Shown here piece by piece: positions 14,001 to 26,629 of a stretch of 64,000 bases of DNA. The notes beneath the pieces were generated by a model. It was not told where the DNA came from. It did not search any database and worked only from the letters and a program-made list of their open reading frames with translations. Position 1 is the stretch's first letter. The number at the start of each line of letters is the position of its first letter. This DNA is from Zeugodacus cucurbitae (lineage: Eukaryota > Arthropoda > Insecta > Diptera > Tephritidae), in NCBI RefSeq assembly GCF_028554725.1, contig NC_071669.1, forward strand, positions 46,708,501 through 46,772,500, read 5' to 3'. The position numbers and the translations under genes were made by a program.

Positions 14001-17000
14001 GAACTCTGACAGTGTGTGACAAAATTAATGTGTGCGCTTTTCAAAGCAATTAATCAACATTAAAGGCGTCTTAAGCATAGACACATGAGCGTAAGCGGCT
14101 ACTCAGATACGCATTTAGGCGAGTAACATACAATTATGCGAAAAGTAGCGAAATATATTGAAACTAGTTAGTTTGGATAAGCGTGCTCTTCAAAGTTTAC
14201 GCTCTCGCACCGAAATAGTTTCGGCGGCGCCATTTTGACCCATCGTCGTGTGACTACTTTTGCTGTCAAATTTAACACTGTTCTGAAACCATTTGGTCTT
14301 AGATCTGATATTTCGATTTTCGAATAGTTTAAAATCCTCTTGGTATAGAAATTGTTTATTTTTATATAATATGTGAAAGAGTGCACTAGTAAATGGATAA
14401 CTTCTTATTTATTATCTTATTTTATCTTTAGAACTGTTATTGGATAACCCTACTTTTGTTGTTCCAGAAATCTTATTACAATTCAAGACTGTTAGACTGT
14501 ATGTAGACTTCTTTAATTGATGATTTCTCATTATCTTGCCTTCTACCTTCTTTGTGCCAAGTTTGGTTTGTCATCTGAGAAAAAGATGTTAAGAACCATC
14601 TATTTTTTAGGGAACTACTCAAATTGCAAGTGGATGTGATTACTTTCAGAAACCCTTCTGAGGAAAAAATTAAAATATAACAACCTACAATCTTTAACTA
14701 CTATCCTTAAATCATCCACAATTACTTTTCAGAAAATACTTCTTCATAATACTCTCCAATCATTTTATTAATCTCATTTTAATAAATTATAGACGCTGCT
14801 AAGTCAAATATTTGTAAAGTCTCAATAATTAATTTTTGTTACTATGTGATTTCAAAACTGAAAAGAAACATCGGTATTTGTAACCTTCGACACTGATCCG
14901 ATGACTTGACATAAAAACGAGTTTGTAAGGAATGCTGAAATGAATGTTTTTTCTATTAATTCGTTTTTAATACTCATGCATATTTTAGATAATAAAATCA
15001 TTAGAATTGCTTAGCTTTGCTTTTGGTGTATTGTGTAAACGCTGGCGCTAAAATCTCGAATAAAAAAAGATATGGTAATCAAATCAACATTATAAATATT
15101 AAAATCTTTACAATTTATTCAGTTGATTTTTAAAGTGTGATACGACTTTTTGCAACATATTAAGAGTTTATTGGCAATTATTGCTTTAAATATCAGCCTC
15201 TAAAATATATTATTTATAAAGATAAATAATTGTTTCAGTATCTTCCATAATTGCTATTTATTGCTCACTTATAATTAACGTTAAAGTCAAGTGAAAGCGG
15301 GAATAGAGACATTGGGACCAAGATCATACAACTTAAGTAAACTCATAAGTCCATCAGGTCATCTAAGTTTTTTTTTACAATTGTACCTAGTATACAATGA
15401 TTACATACTAATAACAATTCTAATAAGTTAAAAAAATAATTAAAAGCTAAATGTTAGAGAAATTCATTTGCTGCTACAGTTGCCTTGCTATGTCTGAAGG
15501 CCTCTTACGTTTCAGTCGGTTTTCTCGTTCAGCAGTACCGATGAGTCTCGATGCTCTTCATTTACATGCTGTATAAGCCTCATTTCGTGAGACTTTGAAA
15601 GTTTGGTCATCTCATTTACTACCGAATCCACACCAAGATCACGGTGAAGGTCAGCAGATCTAACATACCAAGGAGCATTAACTATACTTCTTAGTACCTT
15701 ATTTTGGAAGCGCTGAATGCAGGCAATACAGTTTTGACTTGAGCAACCCCATAGTTGAGCTCCATAGGCCCAAATTGGCTTTAGTACTTGATTCTATATA
15801 AACAGCTTGTTTGCGATTGAAAGCGTGGATCTCCTACCGACCAGATGGTAAAACTTAGCAAATTTTAAATTAAGCTCGCATCTTTTTTTCTTGACATGCT
15901 CTTTCCAGCGAAGCTTAGCATCTAGGGTGATTCCTAGGTACTTAGCATTATTGTGATGTGGTATAGGAGTACCATTTATAAAAATGGGATGGTATGATGG
16001 TTTTTTTTAAGTAAAGTCTACTTGCATTGATTTGGAATCGTTTAATTTAATGCGCCACTAGGAAGCCCATTTAGTAATTGCATTGACTGCTGTTTGCACT
16101 CGAAGGGTAGATATTGAGGTTGACTCTCCTGCTGCTGACAGGGCTGTGTCATCCACAAATGTCGTTGTTACATAACTAAAGCAAGTCATCTAAGAATCAC
16201 GTCTAATAAAAGCAACCCGATTTGAATCGGAATTGATCAAAATTTAAGTATTCGACTTATACAATAAATAAACCATAAGGAAGAAATATAATTTTATGCA
16301 ATTAAAATATGCAGATCTCTACTCCTGATAGAATTTTCCATACATAAACCAAATCTGGTTTAATAAAAAGTTAGTTGCTTTCCATACGGTGAGTTTCCAA
16401 ACTTCTATGCAATATTTTCATTTAAATTTGCATTTAATTGTGTTTTAATGGCATACATTTTAATGGTGCATACGAGTATAATAAAGCTGTCTTTAAGCTC
16501 ATTGCGCATTGATTACTCAAGTTAAGTGATTTTTCATCATATTAAAATATAACACGATTTTCATGATTTTTGGACGGCAAATAGTAGTCATAAAAAATAG
16601 AATGCAGACGAGGCACGCTTGCATTTTATCTGTTTTATCAATTTTGATCTCTTATTGTTTTTATAAGGTTGAGCTCATAAAACTAACTATTGGAAGCTTT
16701 AATTAATTCCATGCTTAGTTTAAGCGAAATCGTGCGAAACCTGCGGCAAGCTGACAGAATTGCCTGCATTTGAAGTAGACTGTTCATACTGAATGTGTGA
16801 CTTCATGCTCTTAATCTGTTTTATTCTGAAGGAGAAATAATATGGCAACAAAATGTTAATGATTAATACGGAGTAAATATATCCTTCATGCTTCTGAAGT
16901 AGAGCTTGAAATCGTTAACAAAATTGAAGTCGAAGCCAAAGTCGAGACAAAAAATGTTGTTCAATAAATATCGATAATAAATGCTCAGTCATTACTGTGT

Positions 17001-20000
17001 GTCACTGGGTTTTCGGTGTCAATGACTAACCTGTGGTCAAAATATGAATCACTAATAAAATATGTTCGGAGCGCTCCATTAAATTGTGGCCTTAAATTGA
17101 GTCGCGTCATAATTTTATTGCTATTAAATCACGAGCACCTAAGCACTAAAGTAAGCGCTATTTATTTGAGGTACACTTAAAGTCACTTTACATATTTATG
17201 CCGCCTACATTTTTGTTTGATGGCTCATAAAAAGCCAACGAGATGCAGGGCCCGTAGCGTCTATAATTTTGCACAAAACTGCAGAGATCACCGCAAGCGG
17301 AGCAACAAATGTGTGCTATTCTAAAATTTATCTACTATTCGTATTAGCCACGAGCAAACATAGAGCATATAGCATATAGCATATGTACGGCAATAACCGT
17401 TAGTCTGTCTGAGCGTCTCATGAAAAATATAGTTTAAATGTTAGACTACAAAATTTTATGGCAAAAAAGATTCCCATGGCTTTATTATTATTTCAGTGTG
17501 CAATACTTGGCTGCTTGGCAGCTGTAAAATGCAAAAACCGACAGAAGAATGCACAAGCGAAACGCAAAAATGCCGTTGACAGATTTAAGCGCACGTGCAA
17601 AGTTACATGCTTGGGCACGGTAGCCATGTAGAGAAGACACACAAGCTTAAACTCAAGCAACGCTTGCACTTGTTTACATATAAACAAGTTGATACGAGCA
17701 TATAGAAGCAGTTAAATGGCAGAACACTTACATATGCATTATACATATATTTATTATATTGATACAAAAACAAAAACAAGAAAAATTAAACAGAACCGGA
17801 AACTGGCTTACCTTGAAGAAGATGCCGAGGTAGTAACGCTTCTCGCCCAGTTTGAGCAGCGGCATTGTCCATTTGTTCGTGTATTGAGACTCGTCCACAC
17901 AGTTCGGACAATCTGTGACGGCAGCAGCAGCAACAACAGCAACATAAGCACCAGTAGTGATCCACCAAATTAAGTCACACCAAGACACGAGCAAAGCAAG
18001 TGATGTGTGAATCGGCGCACAAGTGGGCAAACCACAAAAGCAATGTAAATATAAAGAAGAGAGAAAAGAAGATTAATTAATTACAATGGTTTTTAAAGCA
18101 GAACTGGACAGCTGGTTATACAATAAAATACAATTCCATAGTCGTTGATAAATAAGAAGAAGCAGAAGCAGAAGAAGAAGTAGACGATGCAGACAAAGCA
18201 GAAACTTACCAAAAGGGTGTTAAATTTAATTGCAATGGCGGTTTAACGATCTTACATTCATACATACAAATTAATTTAATTGATTTTATGACGCCGCACT
18301 TTATACATATGCATTTAGTTTTAAAGGCCGTATTTTTAGGCATTACGAGATCGCAATAAAGGTCAGCCAAAGAGATCAAGCGCAAATTGAAATTCATTGG
18401 TTGGTTGTAAAAATATGTTTGATTTGAGTGTATAAAGATTCCAAAAATGATCAGATAACTTTTATGTCAATAATTTTTTAATTAAAAATTGAAGGTAGGG
18501 ATTGGTGCGGGGGAAACCCGATTTTTATTATAAGCGCAGAATATTTTGCATATGTGTATTATAGAGAAATTTGCATAAAGAGCAGTAAATTAAAAAGATA
18601 TAAGCGATTGTTTGCTTTAAAAATAATAAATATTTGTACAAAATATTCTAAATACTGTTGATGATACATATTTTTAAATTCTACTCGTATTCTAGATTTA
18701 GACCCTTAACATTATGAATGCTGATATATATGAATGTTTTTTAGTTTTAAGTTAAAAATACGATGAATTATTAAAATTTAAATTAAATTTAAATCAATCA
18801 CATCACTAATGTAGCTAAATTTAATACCAGACCCTGTATGGCTGAAGTGAGACCTAGGTGCTTCAAACTTCGGCTTCAAAAATGTAATTCTATTCCTCCT
18901 CCTCATCAATACTGCAAGGTACGGACTGATCGGGTGTTAGGTTAACAGTATTGAAAAAATCCTTAAGAGAACCCGAGAAACCGAGAACATGAAAACTACC
19001 TGAGTATGATAGGCCATTGAAAATTGGTTGTTTTGGAAACTTAAAAAACGGTAACAAAATTAATGAGATTGCACTAAAATATTATCTCTTTGAATATATT
19101 TTTGATAGATGGCGAAATGAGAAAATACAAATAACGATCTAAACCAATATCTGCGTATACATAACAAAACATGTTATGTTTAGAATCAGTCGAAAAAAAT
19201 AGTTTTGAGGTAAAGGCCTCTATAGGACCTTTGATTACACAGCCACACAAAACAAAATTTGTCATGACCTGGGGCTCTAACTATGTGCACCGAATCCGAG
19301 GTCAATTTAATCAGATCAGGGTTTTGAGATAACCCCAGAAAACCAATATGTCGGACAGCGATTTTTAAAGCTCATCGGATTCGCTTGAAACTCGTTATTC
19401 GGGGGTTTTCGATTACGATGTTTTTGATTACGATGTCGGTTTTTTTCAAAATTCAAAATGACGGATCCAACATTGCGGACGCTTGATTACAAATTTGACA
19501 TTACTTTTTGAAAATTCAAAATGGCGGACACATCTTAAAACTTTCCCATACTTCATCTGCCATTTGGATGTTTGAATAACCAACACCGGATTCAGCGACC
19601 CTAAAAACATATAGTGCACATAGTAAGAGCTACATTTCCTTCGTGTGACTGTGTTATTTGTTGGTTTTTTGTAAACTCTTAAAACACATTTGATTTCAAT
19701 TTATTTATGCAAAATCCTGAAGTTGACAAAATAAAAAAAAATAATTGGGGACTGCAGCGTCACTGGACGGTAATCAAATTAAAAGTCAAGTGTATAAACT
19801 TAAATTTATTTTATTATTAGCGGTATATGGGTCTTCAGAGGAACCAAGTGTTAATACTAATCTTTGTAAGGTACGCTTTTTCGTCGCTATTGGATGATGC
19901 AGAAAAGACAAATATGTTGAAAACTAGTATTATTTCGATATGGCAATACTTTAAATGTTGTGTACTGGAATAAGTTCCATTATGCTAAATTCGATATAAC

Positions 20001-23000
20001 CTCAAAAACACAGATAAAGTTCTCAATTGACTATAATAAAGTTTTGTGGTGCTATGGTTGTTTATCTTTCTGCACCAGATTATTGATAATCAAAATATAA
20101 AAATTATGGAAAAAAAAGGTTTGAAATGAGATAGGTAAAAAACTATTTCAATTATCTGAAAAAATAAAAATATTTTCACAACAAATATGATGTTTGTATA
20201 ATAAATGAAACAGACAGAAAGAAGGTACGCCTTAGAAATATGAAATAAATAAGAGTTTTCTTCAATACACACTCGGACGATGAAGAAAACTGCTAATTAC
20301 AAATGTCTGCGCGGTTTAGTCAACTCAGAGCAAAACCGGGTAGGTGTTTACAGTTTATAACCAGCGAAAGGAAAACAGTTATTCGCACAAGATAAACATG
20401 TATGACGCAAGCGTTCTATTTAAATATTTACATAATATTTATTAGCAACATTACAAAGGAATTTCAAATATTTACCTTAGATATAATTGTATATATAATC
20501 AAAATCTGCAACTTACTTGCGAGAACCATTTTATAAACATGACTAACGAATTCATTGTAAAATTTCAAAGTAACGAGGGAACTTCGTGTGCTGTTCCATA
20601 TGCGTTGTCATTAGTCAAAACTTGACGGCCCACATAGCAAGGTCGCTTGTGAACGGTATTGTTTGAACGAACGTCACTGCCATTAAATGGACAGAAGCAA
20701 CTAAACAACACAAACAACACTAAAGTAACAACTCAACATATTTGAATACTTGTATACATTAGCAACACTCCGCGTTGAGTAGTCGTTTTTGTTGTAGTGT
20801 TGATAAATATGGAAAATGCAAAAAATATGCGAACAAAACACACGTTGCGAGTAAAAATCACTGAAGAAGGTAACTAATATGCATAGAAATATCAAATGGC
20901 GACGCCCTCACGGAAGGTAACAATAAATGCACTGACACACACACACACACACTAGAAACTTGCTTTACAGCGTGTCTTAAATGAATTGCAACGGTCGTTG
21001 CCATTGTAAGCTTAAGCTACTTTATGGCAATTTATTATCGTGTACCCGTCAAATGCAGATTTGCCACTCGATGCTACCGCGCATGCAACGCAACTTGTAG
21101 GGCCCAAGGTGGTGTGATTATGTATTGCAAAAACGCCAAACACGTTTCACGCCACTGTACATTGAAATTGTGGGAGTTGCGCTTGCCGACGTTGAAGGTG
21201 ATGGATTCCTCTTTGTTTGCGTTCAAAATTTTCCAAAAATCCAATTTTGTTGTTAATTTGAAAGCGGGCCTTCACGGAAGTCTTTGATTAATGAGCTTCT
21301 TTGAGTTTTTTATTAGACAGCAGAAATAGTTAGTAGCAATTTATGTGCGAAAAAAGTTAAAAACGTTTAAGTCGATAATAATTTTTCGTTATTTTTTGGT
21401 TTCAATTCATATTTCAGTTTTCCATTTTTGGACTATAATAAAACGCCTTGGTAGAAGATACAAATATATTTAATCGTGTAGCAAAAATTTTGTTTAAATT
21501 ATTTTTATACTCTCGCAACAAAGTTGCTGAAGAGAGTTGATATAACGGTTGTTTGTGTCACCCAGAAAAAAAAAATAGTTAGATAGTGGAGTTGAAATCC
21601 GGATGTCTGTATGTCCGTCTTTCCGTCTTTCCGTGCAAGCGATAATTTGAGTAAAAATTCAAATATCTTAATGAAACCTATTCCTTGACACCCTAAGGAG
21701 GTACGCATGAGGACCTCAGTGCTGCTAATATATTTTTTACTAAATTGAGAGAGAACATTTTTCTTCTAATAATATGTCTCCGTGCTAAAAATTAGTGAAG
21801 TCGGGTCAAAATTTCCCCTAGCTCCTTCTTATATACCTAAAATTTGGAGTTTCAAACTTTCATTGGAATTTGTACCATATATATCGGTTAGTATGTGAGA
21901 TATATCAGCAAAATTTAGTGAGCATATAATCTTGGATAGAATTTAGCTAGGTGGCAAAAATAGTTGAAATCGATCCATGAATTACCCAGCCTCCATAAAC
22001 TATATATAGTGATGTTTGTTTTCTAATGGACTTTATGCCGAATGTGTGGGTAAAATTGTGTGTCGTATTAACAAAATTAAATAAATAAATTGCGAGAGTA
22101 TAAAATATTCGGTTGCAACCGAACATAGACTTTCCTTACTTGTTTTTGATTACAATTGATTTGCTTGAAACTTTGTGTTTCCAATGAAAATAACGTCAAA
22201 AAACATTAATATTATAAAAATTAAGATATGGAAAGTGTTTTAAGAGTGTACTTTAATGAAAAAGTGAGAATTAAAGCGGCAAGAAGGACTCAATGAAGAT
22301 GAGAGCCATCATGTTCATAATTTTTGGACTCCTTCGCCTATTTTCTGTTATGAAGCAATTTGCTGTGAGTTTAGTATAATAGAATGAGAAACACCCAGTA
22401 TCTACAATTTAATAAAAAAAAAGAAATTTTAAAGATTTTTTTTATAAAAATGTAGAATTTAAAACGAAAAAATGTAGAATTGCTCAAAGTAATCAAGTTG
22501 GAATTTCTATCATTTATAAAAAAAAAATGCAATTAATCTTGTAATACATAACAATAATAAACAATTTAGGATTATAAATTTAAGCTGAAAAGTTCAATGT
22601 TCAATAGCAACAAATAAGAAATCCTCAAAACAATTTAAAGCACATTAAAAATTTTAAATTAAGCACACATCTCAGAAACCTGATATCGAATATCTTTAAT
22701 TTCATATTACCGAATAATGTCAACATTTATGTGTCTATGAGGTATAGCTGTGCGCATTGTTAACCGTGACTGCCACCTTAGAGTCGTAATGGCCATGCAA
22801 GAACACAATTTAATGACAAACATTATCCGACATAAAATTTGTTGTTGGCATTCATATAGCTTTACCATTTGCACCTAGATGTGGGTTGCCGTTGAAATGT
22901 TTACACTTACGTTAAGATAAATTCAATGTCAAAATGTTTAATTGCGCAATTTATGATACGTAGCCATAAACAAATGCTATTTTTGAGTGCGCAAGGTTAA

Positions 23001-26000
23001 GTGGACTTTTCATTGACATTGTAATTTGAAGTAAAAAATTATTGGGATTACCAAAAGTGAACAATTATTTATGTTGGAAATTGTGATAGTATCTTTTGAA
23101 ATTTTTTAGTATTACTTTCGGTTAATTGATTCATTTTTCTACTAAATAATTTATTAGAATATCAAATGTTTTATAGAGCTGCATTACTTACTCATTTGAC
23201 ATAATTAAAGTGATTATTGCAGTAATTTAAATATGTAGTGTTGAACTAAGAAACTCACCACACCTGTTCCTAAAGCTTATAATAGTTGTATCATAGATAA
23301 TTTGTAATGAAAATATTTCTGAAATAATTTAACAATTCTGAGAAAAACTTCTTCTTAACCTGTTCTGTGATCCCCCAAAAATATACACATATATATACCA
23401 ATAAAATGCATGATTTTCTGCTAAACAAGTCCATATGTTATATTTAAAAATGACACCATTCAGTTATATAATAAATATTCACCTAATCAGAACGACTAAA
23501 TAGCACCTTTCCATTAAGCGCTTTAATTTTTTTTTTTTTCAATCGCAACCAGCAAAAAAAATGCAGTTTCCGTTATACAACTGTATGTATGTATATAAAA
23601 GTCACTTAAAAGTCAAATTTTCTAGCGCGTTAAAAACGTGTTTGCATGTGACAAATTATTATCGATATTATGCTTGAATGCTTCTAAAAATATTGTGAAT
23701 GACATTATGCGACGCTATCATTTGGTCAAAAATCAATATATTTAGCTTATATAAACAAGTTTTTTGTATAGAATTTTTGATTGAATTTCAAAATTTCAGC
23801 TGTATTGCATACAGCTAACCCACTTTAATACTTCAAATTTATATATATGTTATGTATATCTAGTATTGATTTGATAACTATTATTGAGTATAGCAAACCT
23901 GATAAGCTACATTTTTAGAATAATTTTCAATTGAAAATAATATTTGTTTGCTTATTTTGAGTTGGAAAATGATTTGTAAGTATTTTAGAGTAGCAGAAAT
24001 ATATTTAAAAAATTTCAATTGGTATACTATACCCATTTTTGTATGGCTATACATTTCTTATAGAAGTACGAATTATAGTACACTCAGTCCATACGATACC
24101 AGTGACATTACAAATCCAAAGTTGCAATTTTTAATGACTGAATGATTCACATAACTCAACACAATTAATTTTTTTTTATCTGTGGAAAAGCTGTGAATCA
24201 GTGTAATAACTATTTTCTTTTATATAATTTTTATGTACATACATATATTATAGCAAAATTTCCGATATCTTCATATTTCATATTATCAAATATTTTTTAA
24301 ATAAGATAAACGATTTCCACATATTTTTTTTTTCATTTCATTCTCTCATACAATCTATTTTGCAATACAAATACAATATCCACTATTTTATATACTTAAG
24401 TCTTCATTATGTCAAATTAAATGACAAAAAAAAAAAAATCTGTCAAATTGACAATAGCAGAATTTTGATAAATACTTTATCATTATAAAAATTTAAACTT
24501 ATTTTGAAGTATATTTCAGAGAAGTGTCAGTTCGCCGAGGAAATATATGTTTTAAATTTCAATTGAAACAATTTTAATTTGTTTGATAACGATTGTCATT
24601 AAATTTGTCACAGTGAGAACCGCACATAAGTAAGTTTAGATCACCAATTTCATATGTGTCTTTATGTTTATAGTTATTTTCTATCTTTTAAAAAGAATAG
24701 ATAAAATAAAATAAGAAATATGGTAAATAAAAAAATAAGATAAAAAATAATGAACCTCATTAATTAAAAAAAAATAAATTTTATTAAAATTGAAACCAAA
24801 ATAATATACAATAAAATCTATGTTTGGAATTTGGAAAAAATACAATTATAAAATTTATTTAAAATTATATTTTGAAATATTTAAAACCCATAAAATCATT
24901 AAAAAAGAATAAGGAAATCTTTTATTTTGAATATTAAAAATATTTTTATTCCATATAAAAAATTATGAAAAAATTCATTTTAAAAATTGTAAAATCTTTA
25001 TAATCCTAATACAAATAAAAATTTAAAATTCGGTTTTATTTACTATAAAAACTTAAATAAAATACTAATAAAGGAGAGTAAAGAGAATTCAAAAAATTTT
25101 AAAAATAATAATAGTTAGAAAATATTTCTTTTTTGATTTATTAGAAATATGTAATATGAGTTTAAATATTTCAAAGATGAGAAATTAAACAAAGAAATTA
25201 AAATTTTTCATATATTTTTATAAAAAAAAAAAAAAAAAAAATAATATGAAATTAGCAAACGTCCAGCATCACTTGAGGCTTGTAAATGCATTTGGATCAT
25301 TTAAAACAAATTTGAAATTATTAACGAATTATCGAAATAAAAAAAAAAAACAAATGTTTGAATAAAAAAATGTATCTTTGGAAAATTATTACTTTCTTCA
25401 ATGATATATTTAAAAAAATCAAAAGTTATTAAATTAAAGAACTTAAGTGAGTAAGACAATAAACACGAATATGAACACAAATATTTATTGTTTGCATACG
25501 TATTTGTATGCACATATAACATTTTCATGTATTCATTCCACACCAACAAATTCATAGGATTCACTAACTAACAAAATATATATATAAATAAGAAGCCGTA
25601 TATATATATACATATATATTAAAACGAAAAAAATCGGCGCAAATTGCTCGCGGCTTAAAATCGTCGAAGCCACTCTGCAGTGAAAGTAGGTCCGCGCCAA
25701 AGCAATCAAAAGTCACTTGAGAGCAGGACCAACGCATGTAAAACACAAGCAAAACAAACACGCAAAGCACAATAAACGAGGCGATATTACATAACGGTAA
25801 TCAAGTAAAAAAATATGCCATACAATAAAATAAATATAACCAGTTAACAAGCGGAGAATGAGAGGAGTTTAGGAATGCAAATTTTACATTGTTATATATC
25901 GGCTATATAACTCTTAAAATACGAAAAAAAAACGAAAAAAAACACTGCTGCAATAATGGAGCAGCAACGATACACGTGCATACATATTTATGCAGACGAG

Positions 26001-26096
26001 TAACATACCTGCCGTTGGCGGCTTCGCTGGATTCGCTGGATGCCCACCGATTATTTGCAGATATAATATCACAGACAAAAACAAATACTTTTGCAT
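4821..26096 (-). CDS. Secreted C-type lectin, four coding exons (gene span)
   Basis: Exons 26096-26009, 17912-17812, 6502-6394 and 5071-4821 join into one 182-aa frame with matching phases (1, 0, 1). Residues 1-21 form a signal peptide (MQKYLFLSVILYLQIIGG). The mature N-terminus carries a CPNC pair (C31, C34). One C-type lectin domain follows (about 53-180), starting KRYYLGIFF. Its canonical cysteines are C73/C177 and C151/C169. EPN (137-139) and WND (164-166) are intact; in this fold they bind Ca2+ and mannose/GlcNAc-type sugars. C-type lectins of this size in flies are secreted carbohydrate-binding proteins, often with immune or matrix roles. This domain sequence is of a strongly conserved dipteran kind, but I cannot fix the orthologue, so no symbol is given. 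The initiator ATG has A at -3 and leads straight into the signal peptide. 5' UTR exons are not determined. Confidence 0.9.
5075..6393 (-). other. Lectin intron 3
   Basis: A GT-AG intron (donor G|GTGAGTA at 6393, acceptor CAG ending at 5075 or 5072). Its interior is AT-rich with no recognised element. Open frames in it have no family match. Confidence 0.8.
6394..6502 (-). CDS. C-type lectin exon 3
   Basis: A 109-base exon bounded by TTTTTTGCAG|GCG and G|GTGAGTA. It encodes residues 64-99, beginning ANWFKASQYCRYHGMHLASI and ending DRLEKHIRDF. This is the first helix of the lectin domain with C73, the ASI strand and the EEN-containing second helix. Phase 0 at the start and phase 1 at the end match the neighbouring exons. 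It is too short to be seen as a standalone long frame. Confidence 0.93.
6930..7480 (+). pseudogene. Non-LTR retrotransposon relic, C-terminal end of ORF2
   Basis: The plus strand at 7175-7246 reads CRFCDLVAETLEHLLLDC, the CCHC-type tail found at the end of ORF2 in jockey/R1/LOA-like elements. About 60 bases on comes the matching RFLNATGLDG-like end. Stops and frameshifts lie between the blocks. Sequence from 6930 looks like the decayed part preceding the CCHC tail. It is a dead fragment inside lectin intron 2; its orientation is opposite to the host gene. Confidence 0.65.
7481..9742. other. Lectin intron 2 interior without assignable genes
   Basis: Mostly AT-rich intron sequence. A plus-strand frame from about 7814 to 8037 is cysteine-rich and follows a TTTTCTCTGCAG tract; it is discussed as a finding but has no family match. 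No other element is recognised. Confidence 0.4.
9743..10751 (+). mobile_element. Tephritid-type dispersed repeat, copy A (long)
   Basis: The copy begins TATACTCTCGCAACAAAG and ends CGAGAGTATAAAATGTTCGG...CCTTACTTGTT, so its first 13 bases recur inverted near the right end. The interior has TTGAAATCCGGATGTCTGTC with (CCGT)n, a GGGCGTGGCC block and AACTTCCCCTAGCTC. I know these phrases as a very abundant non-coding repeat in tephritid genomes; the copy number comes from recall, not a search. No transposase frame is present, so it behaves like a non-autonomous element. Confidence 0.75.
11569..11610. repeat. (TATG)n microsatellite
   Basis: A TATG/TGTA tetranucleotide run, directly visible. Similar shorter runs occur elsewhere in the window (for example 1545-1563). 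The intervals 10752-12565 and 13037-15464 around it are AT-rich intron with nothing else recognised. Confidence 0.8.
12566..13036 (-). mobile_element. Tephritid-type dispersed repeat, copy B (inverted, short)
   Basis: This is the reverse complement of copy A in shortened form. It opens with AACAAGTAAGGAAGG and GACCGAACATTTTATACTG, and closes AGCAACTTTGTTGCGAGAGTATAAAA. At 471 bp it lacks most of the interior of copy A, including the CCGT run. It lies in lectin intron 2. Confidence 0.75.
15465..16215 (-). pseudogene. Jockey-like reverse transcriptase relic
   Basis: On the minus strand the active-site region reads TTFVDDTALSAAGEST (FVDD codons at 16148-16159). Next come AVNAITKWAS and a decayed NDSK-containing strand. 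The thumb begins HNNAKYLGITLDAKLRWKEH near 15950 and is followed by IWAYGAQLWGCSSQN near 15750. The final part is RFQNKVLRSIVNAPWYV near 15700-15650. Two or more stops interrupt the frame. These are jockey-clade ORF2 hallmarks. The 5' part of the element is absent, as expected for a 5'-truncated insertion. Confidence 0.85.
16216..17811. other. Lectin intron 2, 5' part without assignable genes
   Basis: AT-rich intron sequence upstream of exon 3 and downstream of exon 2 on the minus strand. I see no coding exon or mobile element. The minus-strand frame at 17493-17687 has no splice context. Confidence 0.5.
17812..17912 (-). CDS. C-type lectin exon 2
   Basis: A 101-base exon between a pyrimidine-rich GCTGCCGTCACAG acceptor and an AAG|GTAAGC donor. 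It completes the codon for D30 and encodes CPNCVDESQYTNKWTMPLLK and then LGEKRYYLGIFFK, the first strand of the lectin domain. The frame continues open upstream on the minus strand, but the acceptor and phase show that only this part is coding. Phase 1 in and phase 0 out fit exons 1 and 3. Confidence 0.92.
19270..19640. repeat. Likely dispersed repeat with AAAATTCAAAATGGCGGA motif
   Basis: Two close versions of AAAATTCAAAATGgCGGA occur (about 19447 and 19510). A nearby direct repeat GATTACGATGT appears twice at about 19414-19437. I recall similar GGCGGA-phrased sequence as recurrent in insect genomes, but I cannot name the family, so the call is tentative. Confidence 0.35.
20935..20952. repeat. 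(CA)9 microsatellite
   Basis: An uninterrupted CA run in lectin intron 1, directly visible. Confidence 0.9.
21506..22146 (+). mobile_element. Tephritid-type dispersed repeat, copy C
   Basis: This copy starts TATACTCTCGCAACAAAG and ends TTGCGAGAGTATAAAATATTCGG...CCTTACTTGTT, like copy A. It keeps the TTGAAATCCGGATGTCTGT block, the CTAATAATATGTCTCCGTGC block and AAATTTCCCCTAGCTC. It is 641 bp, intermediate between copies A and B, and has lost the GGGCGTGG middle. Confidence 0.75.
24420..25250. repeat. Very AT-rich low-complexity tract
   Basis: Nearly all A and T with homopolymer runs (for example A-only at about 25223-25241). No coding or structural feature is visible in it. Confidence 0.6.
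26009..26096 (-). CDS. C-type lectin exon 1 (start codon and signal peptide)
   Basis: The ATG at 26096-26094 (A at -3) opens MQKYLFLSVILYLQIIGG, a basic-then-hydrophobic signal peptide. A short proline-rich linker HPANPAKPPTA follows before the donor GGCAG|GTATGT. It ends in phase 1. The G joins AT of exon 2 to make D30. The exon joins exactly to a secreted lectin domain, which supports the start choice. Confidence 0.88.
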
Positions 26097-26629
26097 GATG
26101 CTCGCTTATGCTCGTTTATTTTCGTTGTTATATTGTTATTGTCGTTGTTGTTGTTGCAGGCGTCGTTGCTTTTGATTAAATATGTTATTGAAAATGACTT
26201 TAAAACTGTATTTTTATGCAAAACAAATATTTTTCGTATGTAAATTAAGATTTTTTCAGTTTTTTTATGCTGTTCAAACGTTAAGCTGAAGACGCTTTGA
26301 AAGAGTAAAACAAAAACAAAAAAACAAACGTAAATACAAACAAACACGGAAATCAGTTACGGTTTTACGCACTTCTCAACGCGCGCACACAAATATTTCA
26401 AAGGCAGCCGGAATATCGGAAACTAGCGGACTGGTTAGTGGATTTGCTTTTGTGATTTTTTGTCGATTTTTTCGAAGGGTAGACAGCGTTTTTTAATGTA
26501 TTTTTAATTAATTTATGCACAATATAACTAAATGAAAAACAAAATTAACAAAATAACAAAAACAAAATTAAATTGTGAAAATATTTAAATTTTTCAAATT
26601 TTTGTGTTATGCTTTAGAAAACTGTTCCG

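Larger units (their letters stand above)
17913..26008 (-). other. Lectin intron 1
   Basis: An 8.1-kb GT-AG intron (donor CAG|GTATGT). It holds a (GAA)n-like tract near 18155-18185, a repeat-like block at 19270-19640, copy C of the dispersed repeat, a (CA)n run, and a very AT-rich part at 24420-25250. No coding exon was found inside. Confidence 0.8.
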
